Part shown: positions 6,704 to 15,354 of the stretch, in pieces | Layout of the letters: each line of letters starts with the position of its first letter | Position numbering within the stretch: position 1 is the first letter of the stretch | Assembly: GCA_002297545.1 (NCBI GenBank) | Contig: DBLZ01000039.1 | Location: 1-32,565, forward strand | DNA from: Prevotellaceae bacterium UBA711 | Lineage (GTDB): Bacteria > Bacteroidota > Bacteroidia > Bacteroidales > Bacteroidaceae | Direction: 5' to 3' | Length of the DNA stretch: 32,565 bases | Notes under the pieces: generated by a model | Databases searched by the model: none | What the model saw: the letters and a program-made list of their open reading frames with translations, nothing else | Told to the model about the DNA's origin: nothing | Position numbers and translations under genes: made by a program

Positions 6704-9700
6704 ATGAGTGATGTCAGACCTGCTGATAGCGAATGGTTCGCCGAGATGGAGGCTGTGTATGCTCTCCTGCCGGATTATGCCGAGGCTTATGTCCGTTTAG
6801 GGCGATTGTTCACACATCTCATAGGTGAATATACCGTAGACTCAGATATTTTGCTGGTAGGCTCTTTTGCCAAGACAGATTATCTGCTGAAGGTGAAAGG
6901 TGCGGACTTATGCCTCAAGCGCAATGTCAATGACATGCGCTTGAGGCTGACAAGAAAGACTGAAGCACAGACTCCGGAAAGTTTCACGACAGACTTCCGG
7001 ACCATGTGCTTCTTTGTTTCGCTGCTTACCGACTTACCTGTGCCGGTATCCTTGACAGGCCATTTCCCGGAAGTACGGGCGGTGGAGCATCGTGAATGGT
7101 TGGCCGAGGATTACATACGTGTGGTGGTTAATAAGTGGGACGAGGAGTTCATCTACTGCACCGGTGAGTTGCAAGGGGAGAACATCAGCTTACGTTATTC
7201 CCGTGATGTGCAATCTGGGGATAATGACCATTCTTATTTGGCCGGTGTACTGCATCGTGGGGCGATGCTCAATCTTATACATCCATACCTTGCGGAGGAC
7301 GGCAGCATGGTTGCCGAGTTCATTATATTGGATCCCGACTTCTTGGTGGATGTCTCCACCATTGTTTCGTGCTTTGATACCTATGCCGATTCGCCGTTGC
7401 TGCCTTTGCTCAAGCGTATGGAAGCGTACACGGTCACCGAGCCTATCTTGTTGGGAAATATGGCAGGCGAACTGTTGGATGCCGTCCTTCACGACAGGTC
7501 GCAAGGAGAACCTTCTGAGGAACAATTGCACGAACTGTACAAGCATACGGCCATACAGTTCTTCCGACGCAATGCCGTGGGATTGATGAGTGTTGAACCG
7601 AGTGCCGGTTTTCATCGTGATGCATGGCAGCAGTTCATGAACATACGTACTGCCATCCGCCATGTTTTGCCACGGCAGGTGAACGGATACGACAGCAATA
7701 GCGTTATCGTGGAGCCTACATTCTTCTCTGAAATGCTTGGTCTGCAGGGACGTATGGACATGTTGGAGACGGATATGCGCGTCCTGGTTGAGCAGAAATC
7801 CGGCAAGGGAGGTTTCAGACCTGGGCATAGTGATATGGATACGCCTGTCTATACCGAGCAGCACTACATGCAGATGCTCCTGTACATGGCCATCATAAGA
7901 TATAATTTCCGCTCTGTATATGACGCCAACCGTCACGAACTGTATGCCTGTCTTCTCTATAGCAAGTATGCACGCCCGCTGATTGGACTCGGCTTTGCTC
8001 CGCAACTGCTCTTCGACGCCATTAGAATGCGCAACCTGTATGTTGCACAGGAAGAGCGCATGTCCCGTGGAGGCATGGCTGCCGTCATGGATATGCATGT
8101 CGATGACTTCAATGTCAAGGGTGTGACGGGAAAGTTGTGGGAACTCTACCAACGTCCGCGTTTAGAGCGTCTGCTGGCGCCATTCTGCTCAGCGTCGCCA
8201 TTGGAGCGTGTTTACTTTGAACGTTTCTACCGCTTCATAGCCTTGGAACACAGGCTCTCCAAGATGGGTAACCAGACGAAAGAGAACTCCGGCTTTGCCA
8301 GCGCATGGTTGTCGTCCACTGACGAGAAGTTGCAGACAGGCGACATACTGCTGGACCTGCAGATAATCCCTCCGGACGTGGCCTTGGATTATATAGAGTC
8401 CGTCACATTGCATAGTGCCGGTGATGCCGGCAACTTCCGCCAAGGCGACATAGTTGTGCTATATTCCTATCTGCCGGGACAGGAGCCCGATATGCGCAGA
8501 ACCATGTCGTTCCGTGCCACAATCACGGAGATAGGATGTGCCGACATCACTCTACGGCTGAGGAATGCCCAACGGAATGTTGCGCTGTTTAGTAGGCAGG
8601 ATGGATGCCTATGGTGTCTGGAGCACGACTTCATGGAAAGCTCATTTAGTGCTTTGTATAAAGGGCTTTATGCGTTTCTGTTTGCACCGAAGGAACGTCG
8701 TGACTTGTTGCTTATGCAGCGTCGCCCGGATGTGGCAGCCCAGATACCATTGCGTGGAGAGTACGGAGCATTCAACGAGATGCAGCAACGTATAAAGAAT
8801 GCCCGCGACATGTTCCTGGTCATAGGCCCTCCGGGGACGGGCAAGACATCGTTTGGCATGTTGAACACTCTGCAGGAGGAGCTACGCGAGGAGGGCAGCA
8901 AGGTGCTGATCGTGTCATACACCAATCGTTCTGTGGACGAGATATGCAGCAAACTGTATCCTGGCTTGGACTTTATACGCATAGGGGGAGAAGCCTCGGC
9001 ATCACCAGCATACAGGGACAATATGCTGAGCACCATGATAGATGGGTGCACTTCGCTCAAAGACCTGCGGAGTAGTATACGTCGTGCTCGTGTTATCGTT
9101 GGTACCACATCAGCAGTGTCGGCCAACTTGTCGGTAATAGCTATGAGCCGTTTCTCCTTGTGTATAGTGGACGAAGCAAGTCAGATACTTGAACCTCACC
9201 TGTTGCCATTACTCAGCCTGGCACATGATGGTGTGCCCTGTATCAGGAAGTTCGTGATGATAGGGGACCACAAACAGCTCACGGCGGTGGTGCAGCAGAG
9301 AAGGAAAGAGTCTCGGGTGGAGGACGGCACCTTGAACGAAATAGGGTTGGTCGACTGCCGTAACTCCCTTTTCGAGAGATTGTTGCTGAAATATCGCTCC
9401 AATATGGACGTTTGCTATATGTTGACGAAACAGGGGCGTATGCACAAGGACATCGCCCGTTTCCCCAACATGGCTTTCTATGGTGGGCTGTTGGAGGAGG
9501 TGCCTCTGCCTCATCAGTTACTGGGAACGGCTACCCAACGTGTACGTTTCATAGACGTGCTCCCATATCGTGACTCTCCGTCGGACAAGGTGAACCTTGC
9601 GGAGGCGGAAACAGTTGTGACCGAGATATGTAACATTTGGGAGGCTACCAAGGATCGTTTTATCCCTACCGAGACAGTTGGTGTCATAGTGCCTTATCGT

Positions 9701-10048
9701 AATCAGATTTCCGCCATACGTATGCTTTTGGCCGAGCGTCTGGGAGATGCGTCGCACCCGTTGTTGCAGATTAGCATAGATACTGTTGAGCGTTATCAGG
9801 GCAGCCAGCGCAACTATATTATCTACGCCTTTACCATCAGTCGTCAGTATCAATTACGTTTCCTCACCGAGACCACTTTCATAGAGGACGGCATGATGAT
9901 AGATCGTAAACTGAATGTGGCTATGACCCGTGCCCTGGAGTACCTTATTCTCGTAGGCAATGCCTCTCTAATAAGCCGTTGGCCGCTGTATCGCCGTCTG
10001 TTGCAGTTCGTGGCGGATGGCGTGGTGCCTGGGTTGTCAAAATGGTAG
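6704..10048 (+). CDS. Dna2-like nuclease-helicase (PD-(D/E)xK plus SF1 helicase)
   Basis: 1114-aa protein with a nuclease module before a superfamily 1 helicase, the order seen in Dna2. The nuclease part shows GRMDML near residue 346, VEQKSGK near 362 and QMLLYMAI near 390, a PD-(D/E)xK core of the Cas4/RecB type. I see no clear iron-sulphur cysteine cluster around it. Helicase motifs follow: Walker A GPPGTGKT near 708, DEAS near 822, GDHKQL near 854, QGRMHKDI in motif IV, RYQGSQ near 1031 in motif V and VAMTRA near 1070 in motif VI. It likely resects or processes DNA ends. The first 330 residues have no family I recognise. It probably belongs to the operon starting at 4161. It could serve repair or defence; the housekeeping surroundings favour repair. 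Confidence 0.8.
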   Translation: MSDVRPADSEWFAEMEAVYALLPDYAEAYVRLGRLFTHLIGEYTVDSDILLVGSFAKTDYLLKVKGADLCLKRNVNDMRLRLTRKTEAQTPESFTTDFRTMCFFVSLLTDLPVPVSLTGHFPEVRAVEHREWLAEDYIRVVVNKWDEEFIYCTGELQGENISLRYSRDVQSGDNDHSYLAGVLHRGAMLNLIHPYLAEDGSMVAEFIILDPDFLVDVSTIVSCFDTYADSPLLPLLKRMEAYTVTEPILLGNMAGELLDAVLHDRSQGEPSEEQLHELYKHTAIQFFRRNAVGLMSVEPSAGFHRDAWQQFMNIRTAIRHVLPRQVNGYDSNSVIVEPTFFSEMLGLQGRMDMLETDMRVLVEQKSGKGGFRPGHSDMDTPVYTEQHYMQMLLYMAIIRYNFRSVYDANRHELYACLLYSKYARPLIGLGFAPQLLFDAIRMRNLYVAQEERMSRGGMAAVMDMHVDDFNVKGVTGKLWELYQRPRLERLLAPFCSASPLERVYFERFYRFIALEHRLSKMGNQTKENSGFASAWLSSTDEKLQTGDILLDLQIIPPDVALDYIESVTLHSAGDAGNFRQGDIVVLYSYLPGQEPDMRRTMSFRATITEIGCADITLRLRNAQRNVALFSRQDGCLWCLEHDFMESSFSALYKGLYAFLFAPKERRDLLLMQRRPDVAAQIPLRGEYGAFNEMQQRIKNARDMFLVIGPPGTGKTSFGMLNTLQEELREEGSKVLIVSYTNRSVDEICSKLYPGLDFIRIGGEASASPAYRDNMLSTMIDGCTSLKDLRSSIRRARVIVGTTSAVSANLSVIAMSRFSLCIVDEASQILEPHLLPLLSLAHDGVPCIRKFVMIGDHKQLTAVVQQRRKESRVEDGTLNEIGLVDCRNSLFERLLLKYRSNMDVCYMLTKQGRMHKDIARFPNMAFYGGLLEEVPLPHQLLGTATQRVRFIDVLPYRDSPSDKVNLAEAETVVTEICNIWEATKDRFIPTETVGVIVPYRNQISAIRMLLAERLGDASHPLLQISIDTVERYQGSQRNYIIYAFTISRQYQLRFLTETTFIEDGMMIDRKLNVAMTRALEYLILVGNASLISRWPLYRRLLQFVADGVVPGLSKW

Positions 10049-10162
10049 GTTGAGACTATTCTGCTATTAAGGGGAGAGGGACAGTGCGCATTTCGTGCTC
10101 ATTTCGTTGGTCATTCCTGCAAATTGTGGTAGAGGACAGTGTCGTATCTCGTGTGTATTTGC

Positions 10163-10170
10163 TATCTTTG
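10163..10170 (+). promoter_or_regulatory. -7 element before the DUF3298 lipoprotein
   Basis: TATCTTTG at 10163-10170, 29 nt before the ATG at 10199. No convincing -33 box is visible. It suggests this gene is transcribed separately from the helicase, which ends 150 bp upstream. Confidence 0.5.
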
Positions 10171-10198
10171 TAAGCGGATATAAACGAAGACATAGTGT

Positions 10199-11128
10199 AT
10201 GGTACACAAAAAATTTATTAGAGCATTGCTGCCCATCGTGGCTGTAGGTACATTGGTGGTGTCTGCCTGCATCAGGGACAATAAGGGTGGCGCGCCTACC
10301 ACTAAGGATGAGGATAGCGTGAAGGAGAAGAGCTGTGTGTTTGTTTTTGCAGCCGATTCTCTTCATTGGGAGGACTCGTTAATGATGGGGGAGGATAGCG
10401 TGAAGGTTGCTGGCATAGTAATAGATGGTGCCTATCCTTCATGCGCCTATTCCCCTCTTGGGGATAGCGCACGTGTGTGGATAGCCGATCAGTTGAGCCA
10501 TGGAGGATATAGCAATGGAAATGCTCAGTTTACGTATGATACCGACATGTTGGACAACTGGAGGACACTTGTAACCGTGGCATGCAGGGCATATATGGAT
10601 TCGGCAAAGGCTGATTTCGACAGGTACATGAAGGAAGACGTGTCGTATAGGAGCCCGTCTTTCAAGTATGAATATGTATTTTCGTTTGAGCCTACCTTTT
10701 GGACCGACAGCATACTTACGTACTCTTTCTCCTCTTATGCCTATATGGGCGGAGCACATGGCAGCTCTGTGGGTAAAGGTCAGACATTTGTTGCCTCTAC
10801 TGGCAAGAAACTGGATGCAGACATGATGTTTATGCCCGAGAGCAGGTCTCAATTGATAGACCTTATAAAGAACGGCCTTTGGAAGCAGTACTTCAATCCA
10901 GGCAACTCCGGAATGGAAATAGATTCCTTGGGTGAGGCTCTTCTTGTATCGTCCGATGCATTGCCGTTGCCCGTATGTCCGCCATTATGCTTGGACAGTG
11001 GTGTGGTGTTCATCTATCAGCAATATGAGATTGCCAGCTATGCTGAAGGTATGCCTGCATGCACTCTGCCATACAAGGTGGTGAAGCCGTTGATGCGTCC
11101 TGAGGTGGCACGGTTGCTGCCCGAATAG
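10199..11128 (+). CDS. DUF4163/DUF3298 (RsiV-like) lipoprotein
   Basis: 309-aa lipoprotein: signal MVHKKFIRALLPIVAVGTLVVSAC, with the lipidated cysteine at residue 24. The C-terminal half has the DUF3298 pattern: SSYAYMGGAHGS, FVASTGKKLDADMMF, a leucine-rich segment, then DSGVVFIYQQYEIASYAEGMP and the final LPYKVVKPLM. This domain is shared with extracellular RsiV-type and other cell-surface proteins. In RsiV it binds lysozyme, but no anti-sigma domain or sigma-factor gene is present here, so that role cannot be transferred. The next lipoprotein gene begins 50 bp downstream and may be co-transcribed. Confidence 0.75.
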   Translation: MVHKKFIRALLPIVAVGTLVVSACIRDNKGGAPTTKDEDSVKEKSCVFVFAADSLHWEDSLMMGEDSVKVAGIVIDGAYPSCAYSPLGDSARVWIADQLSHGGYSNGNAQFTYDTDMLDNWRTLVTVACRAYMDSAKADFDRYMKEDVSYRSPSFKYEYVFSFEPTFWTDSILTYSFSSYAYMGGAHGSSVGKGQTFVASTGKKLDADMMFMPESRSQLIDLIKNGLWKQYFNPGNSGMEIDSLGEALLVSSDALPLPVCPPLCLDSGVVFIYQQYEIASYAEGMPACTLPYKVVKPLMRPEVARLLPE

Positions 11129-11178
11129 CTGTTGCCAGATGTCCTATACCTTAATATAATATATGCTGCCCATACGTT

Positions 11179-12705
11179 ATGAAAAACAAAAATCTGCCTA
11201 CGCTTTCCATCCTTGCCGTGTGTGTTTGTTGCATCGGGTCGTGCAGTGCTGGACACTTGTCACTTGTGCCTGATACGCCATCGAAAGCACCGGACTATTT
11301 CTGCACATGGAACTTGCAGGGATATAAGGTCAGTTATAGTAGTAGTGAGAACACACGTGCCGTCATGACCGAGCAGAGCCTCTTCGGCAAAGACAAATGG
11401 GACGGATGGGTGGAAGTGTTCCCCCAGATACGTGCCGACTTGTACTTTGTAATGGACGATTCCTGGGATATACCGAAGGACGTGAACAGTAGCTCCAACG
11501 AATACCTTGGTCTTACGATCCTGGACCCTATGCGCTTCCCGTCGTTTGACGGTAAGCCTGCTGAACGCTTGGCCAAACTTAATAAAAAGGTGCGCTCCTA
11601 TGGATGGAAGGGTGTGGGAGGATGGATATGTGCCCAAGAGGCATCGTCAGACAGTGCATGCCGTTCCATTGATGTATATTGGACTGAACGTCTGAAGGCT
11701 GCGCATTATGCCGGAGTAGATTATTGGAAAGTGGACTGGGGACGTCACTGCCGCGATGCGGAATGGCGCCAGAACCTTACCCGCCTCGGTCATGTGCATG
11801 CTCCTAATCTTTATATAGAGCATGCCATGCAGAATGAGTATGTGGAGTTTAGCGATGTTTTCCGCACGTATGATGTGGAGAACATCGTTGCTACACCTGT
11901 TACCATACAGCGTGTGGCCAACTTGTTGCCTTTTGAAACCAAGGATGGGGCAAAGGGTATCATCAACTGTGAGGACGAACCATACATTGCCGTTGGTCTT
12001 GGTTGTGCTATAGGCATCATGCGCCATCCATTCGACGGCAAACTGCCCGATGGGCGGCAGGACTATGTCTTTCCGCCTGTGGGGCGTAACTACAAGAAGC
12101 GTCTGGATGAAGTGGTTCGGGCCGTGCGCTGGCATCGCATAGCCCAGCCCTTCGGAGTGGCTGCTGATGCTTGTATTGATACTGTGAGGTTGCAAGATCA
12201 CTGGGTCGTGCAGGCCAATGAGACATGGATGAGCCGCCAGGTAGGTGACGTGCTGAGAGAATCGGCCCCGGCTCGTATCAGTAGAAACATGCCTTTGCCA
12301 GGAGTCTATGGGGTATCGCTGGATAGTGTTCCATACGTGATGGCTTCTAGGTATCCCAACGGTGCTACGGCCATTGTTACCACAGAACGAACGCTTGGAC
12401 GTGAATGTGTCTTGTGCCCTGCCGATGTTGTTGTAAGTCTGACGGACCTGTATCAGCCGGTAGGTATCTTTGGCCGCTATAGCCGGCTGACTTTGGTGCT
12501 GCCTGACGAGATACCAGTGGATATGATAAAGGTTTATGCCCAGGATTTGATCTCTGAACGTGCTACTGAAATCACAGGTCGGCTTACTGTTGAAGGCAAT
12601 AAAATCATCATCGATGGTGCGTTGATAGATGCTCTGGGACTGTCTGCTGCCACTCATGGTGATGAGTCCCTGCCGGGCATGGTGTTGCAGGTAATAGCAA
12701 GGTAA
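11179..12705 (+). CDS. Secreted glycosidase lipoprotein, clan GH-D-like (alpha-galactosidase-type)
   Basis: 508-aa lipoprotein with lipobox IGSC (Cys22). The body looks like a TIM barrel: VGGWICAQ, then DYWKVDWG, whose Asp186 sits where GH27/GH36 enzymes have the nucleophile (KxDxC/N). FRTYDVEN follows, with Asp232 in an RxxxD-like context resembling the acid/base of the clan. A beta-rich C-terminal domain (residues ~390-508) fits the usual sheet domain. This is a structural inference from two motifs; the substrate may be an alpha-galactoside or another alpha-linked sugar. No SusC/SusD pair is nearby, so it is not part of a classical polysaccharide-utilisation locus in this window. Confidence 0.55.
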   Translation: MKNKNLPTLSILAVCVCCIGSCSAGHLSLVPDTPSKAPDYFCTWNLQGYKVSYSSSENTRAVMTEQSLFGKDKWDGWVEVFPQIRADLYFVMDDSWDIPKDVNSSSNEYLGLTILDPMRFPSFDGKPAERLAKLNKKVRSYGWKGVGGWICAQEASSDSACRSIDVYWTERLKAAHYAGVDYWKVDWGRHCRDAEWRQNLTRLGHVHAPNLYIEHAMQNEYVEFSDVFRTYDVENIVATPVTIQRVANLLPFETKDGAKGIINCEDEPYIAVGLGCAIGIMRHPFDGKLPDGRQDYVFPPVGRNYKKRLDEVVRAVRWHRIAQPFGVAADACIDTVRLQDHWVVQANETWMSRQVGDVLRESAPARISRNMPLPGVYGVSLDSVPYVMASRYPNGATAIVTTERTLGRECVLCPADVVVSLTDLYQPVGIFGRYSRLTLVLPDEIPVDMIKVYAQDLISERATEITGRLTVEGNKIIIDGALIDALGLSAATHGDESLPGMVLQVIAR

Positions 12706-12904
12706 TGTGTAGACACAGGATACGACCTCTCGTTGAGGTCGCATGATTAGGGTAGGGGGGATGCTGGCACTAAAAGGGTTTGCTTGCAGAAGATGAAGTT
12801 CACTACCAAGTGGTGATTAAATCTACGCCCGTTAGTGGTGAATGTTGTGTCCCATGCTGGTAGAACCAACATTCCACGATGGAATTATGCTGTCTATAAA
12901 TGGA

Positions 12905-12932
12905 GAAGGCCCTGCTTCACAGCAGAGCCTTC
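12905..12932 (-). terminator. Terminator hairpin of rpsP
   Basis: GAAGGCCCTGCT at 12905-12916 pairs with AGCAGAGCCTTC at 12921-12932 around a 4-nt loop, with one G-U-type pair. It lies 45 bp past the rpsP stop on the minus strand; the T-run is weak. Confidence 0.6.
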
Positions 12933-12976
12933 CGTATGTTTGTTTGGAATTTGTCTTGGAAAATGTTTGTGTTTGA

Positions 12977-13513
12977 TTATGCTTCAGCAGGAGCCTCTGC
13001 GGTTTCTGCTTCAGCAGTCTCTGCAGCCTCGGCCTCAGCCTTTGCGGCAGCCTCGGCAGCCTTCTTGTCAGCTACCTTCTGAGCGATTGCTTCTGCGGTT
13101 TTCTTCTCTGCTTCCAGGCGTGAAGCCTCAGCCTGTTTCTTTGCTGCAGCTTCCTTGGCGGCAAATGCCTCCAATCCCTTCTGCTTGTCTGCCTTCCATG
13201 CCTCGAACTTGGCTTGAGCGGCTGCCTCATCGAATGCTCCCTTCTTTACGCCACCACGGAGGTGCTTCATCAGGTAAACTCCCTCGTCAGAGAGGATGTT
13301 GCGTACTGTGTCAGTAGGCTGTGCACCTACCTCCACCCAATACAGGGCGCGATCGAATTTCAAATCTACAGTGGCAGGATTGGTGTTTGGGTTGTAGGTA
13401 CCAATCTTTTCTGTAAACTTACCATCACGTGGTGCTCTTACATCAGCAATCACGATGCTGTAGAAAGCATAGCCTTTGCGTCCGTGACGCTGTAAACGAA
13501 TCTTTGTTGCCAT
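12977..13513 (-). CDS. rpsP: 30S ribosomal protein S16 with Ala/Glu-rich tail
   Basis: Small-subunit ribosomal protein. Residues 1-80 are the conserved S16 core: MATKIRLQRHGRKGYAFYSIVIAD, GKFTEKIGTYNP, DRALYWVEVGAQPTDTVRNIL. From about residue 95 to 178 it carries a low-complexity, Ala/Glu/Lys-rich extension, probably helical. Many Bacteroidetes S16 proteins are longer than the ~85-aa E. coli form. The start is the ATG at 13511-13513; a longer frame reaching 13612 only adds 33 residues without conserved features and crosses the promoter -7 element. Confidence 0.95.
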   Translation of the reverse strand: MATKIRLQRHGRKGYAFYSIVIADVRAPRDGKFTEKIGTYNPNTNPATVDLKFDRALYWVEVGAQPTDTVRNILSDEGVYLMKHLRGGVKKGAFDEAAAQAKFEAWKADKQKGLEAFAAKEAAAKKQAEASRLEAEKKTAEAIAQKVADKKAAEAAAKAEAEAAETAEAETAEAPAEA

Positions 13514-13568
13514 ATTAAAAATGGTTTTATAGGTTTGAAATAACACAGTTATCCCGTAACTGCGGGTG

Positions 13569-13576
13569 CAAAGGTA
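13569..13576 (-). promoter_or_regulatory. -7 element of rpsP
   Basis: Minus-strand TACCTTTG (plus-strand CAAAGGTA, 13569-13576), 55 nt upstream of the S16 start codon. No clear -33 box seen. Confidence 0.5.
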
Positions 13577-13735
13577 CATCTTTTTTATGAGACGTACCTC
13601 GAGTGGAGCCAAGAAAATGCATATTTGGCGTTGATTTTCATTCCGAAAGCCCTCTTACTGGTCTTTATGATGTGGCTGGGGAACGGTAATGGGGCAATAT
13701 GTAGTCGGTTTGTACGGCCTGTTGATGGTGTCGTA

Positions 13736-14026
13736 TCAATAAAATGTCACTTCCTGTATCACCTGGGCCTGGACGTACTCGTTCATCTTGTGTGTTATCT
13801 CGGTGCGCATCATGAGGAGATTTTGTCTCAAGGCCGGATTCTTTATCTGCACCCTAAGCACATTGCCATAGATGTTTATGCTCCCGGTGTATTGTGCCAC
13901 ACCATTTCCCATGACGATGGGCCAGCCCTGTACCAAACGGTATTGCAGCAATGGCGTTTCCAGCCCTTCGCTGCGTAGCCATGTGTCCAGCAGGCTCTTG
14001 ATGGGAGTGCTCTTGTGTCTTTCCAT
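13736..14026 (-). CDS. DUF721/DciA-like protein
   Basis: 96-aa protein with the DUF721 pattern: an N-terminal helix (PIKSLLDTWLRSEGL), a QGWPIVMGNGVAQYTGSINIYGNVLRVQIKNPALRQNLLMMRTEI core and a short helical tail. DUF721 includes DciA, the loader of the replicative helicase DnaB in bacteria without DnaC. Placement 43 bp downstream of recF is a usual arrangement in Bacteroidetes and supports a replication role. The assignment to helicase loading is by family only. Confidence 0.82.
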   Translation of the reverse strand: MERHKSTPIKSLLDTWLRSEGLETPLLQYRLVQGWPIVMGNGVAQYTGSINIYGNVLRVQIKNPALRQNLLMMRTEITHKMNEYVQAQVIQEVTFY

Positions 14027-14069
14027 ATTAAGTGTAGGGGCTATGTGGGAACAGTGAGTGTGGGTGATG

Positions 14070-15179
14070 TTACTTGTGGGTGATGTCGCGGAAGCAACCG
14101 CCAGTGCAGTGCAATAGGCGGTAATCCTGTGATGTTAGGCTCAGGATTTTGTCCAGGTGGTCCTTGTTGGTGTCGGTTATGAAGGTCTGGCCAAAAGCAT
14201 TGCTGCTGACGAGGGAGACGATACGCTCCACGCGATCGGCATCCAGGCGATCGAATATGTCGTCCAGCAGGAGGATTGGACGCGTGTTATTGCCAGTCTT
14301 GCGCAGGAAGTCGTGCTGCGCAAGTTTCAGCGCCACCAGCATTGTCTTGTTCTGCCCCTGACTGCCCTCGCGGCGTATAGGGTAGCCGTTGATGGTCATC
14401 TCCAGGTCGTCGCGATGCGTTCCGTGTAGCGAATAGCCTACGGCCATGTCCTTGTGGCGGTCGCGCTGTATGATCTCTATCAAGGGACCACGCTGGCAAT
14501 GGCTGGTGTAGCTGATGGCTACTTCTTCGTGTTGTTGAGATATGAGGTCGTAGTAGTGTTGGAAGATGGGCGTGAAGTGCTCGATGTATTCCTTGCGGCA
14601 CTTGTAGATGTATTCTCCTTCCTTTGCCATCTGTTCCTCCCACAGCGTAAGCAGTTCCGGGTCACACTGCGGCTCCATTTTCAGCAGTGTGTTGCGTTGC
14701 TGCAATGCCTTGGCATATCTGTTGACCGAATCGAGGTAGCGAAGGTTCATCTGTGCTATGACCACATCCATGAAGCGACGCCTTTCATCGCTTCCTCCCG
14801 CTATGAGCATGCTGTCGGCGGGCGATACCAGTACTATGGGGATCAGTCCGATGTGTTCGGCCAGACGCTTGTATGGCTTGCCTTGTCTTCGCATGATCTT
14901 CTTGTGACCGGCCTTCAGCGAACACTGTATCTCTTCCTGTGAACCATCGTCACCATCATATATGCCTTTCAGCATGAAGAAGTCTTCTCCGTGACGTATG
15001 CATAGGGAATCCTGTGATACGCTCAGACTTTTGCACAGCGACAGGAATCGAATACTGTCCAAAAGGTTGGTCTTCCCCTCGCCGTTGCTCCCTATGATGC
15101 AGTTGAGACCGGCAGAGAAGTCCAGTTCGGCCTCCGCTATGTTCTTGTAGTTGAGAATGGATAGATGTTTCAGTGTCAT
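14070..15179 (-). CDS. recF: DNA replication and repair protein RecF
   Basis: ATP-binding SMC-like protein that promotes RecA loading with RecO and RecR at gapped DNA. The 369-aa product has Walker A GSNGEGKT at residues 30-37, the ABC signature EGSQGQ and Walker B ILLLDDIFDRLD. The start is the ATG at 15177-15179 (MTLKHLSILNYKN); extending to 15218 would add 13 unconserved residues and overlap the promoter. It is followed by the DUF721 gene. Confidence 0.96.
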   Translation of the reverse strand: MTLKHLSILNYKNIAEAELDFSAGLNCIIGSNGEGKTNLLDSIRFLSLCKSLSVSQDSLCIRHGEDFFMLKGIYDGDDGSQEEIQCSLKAGHKKIMRRQGKPYKRLAEHIGLIPIVLVSPADSMLIAGGSDERRRFMDVVIAQMNLRYLDSVNRYAKALQQRNTLLKMEPQCDPELLTLWEEQMAKEGEYIYKCRKEYIEHFTPIFQHYYDLISQQHEEVAISYTSHCQRGPLIEIIQRDRHKDMAVGYSLHGTHRDDLEMTINGYPIRREGSQGQNKTMLVALKLAQHDFLRKTGNNTRPILLLDDIFDRLDADRVERIVSLVSSNAFGQTFITDTNKDHLDKILSLTSQDYRLLHCTGGCFRDITHK

Positions 15180-15187
15180 AACGTCTG

Positions 15188-15219
15188 CAAAATTAGGCAA
15201 AAATGGAGGCATGGCCAAA
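15188..15219 (-). promoter_or_regulatory. Promoter of recF-DUF721
   Basis: Minus-strand -33 TTTG (plus-strand 15216-15219), 20 nt spacer, -7 TAATTTTG (plus-strand 15188-15195). The -7 box is 8 nt from the recF ATG, so the mRNA would have little or no leader. Confidence 0.6.
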
Positions 15220-15234
15220 ATATCAAGGTGTAAA

Positions 15235-15266
15235 TTTCTGTATGTAATGGAAAAATGCTACCTTTG
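15235..15266 (+). promoter_or_regulatory. Promoter of the TPR-ribH operon
   Basis: -33-like TTTC at 15235-15238, 20 nt spacer, -7 TACCTTTG at 15259-15266, back to back with the recF promoter and about 90 nt before the ATG at 15355. Confidence 0.55.
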
Positions 15267-15354
15267 CAACTCGGATTGCCCTGCAGCTTGGGCAGACACA
15301 GCGGCACGGCATGTGATATAATAGTGGTAATATAAATAAGAACACAATAACGTT

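Noticed and set aside
10199..11128. Anti-sigma factor RsiV
   Set aside because: Only the extracellular DUF3298-type domain is similar; there is a lipoprotein signal instead of an anti-sigma domain and no sigma factor beside it.
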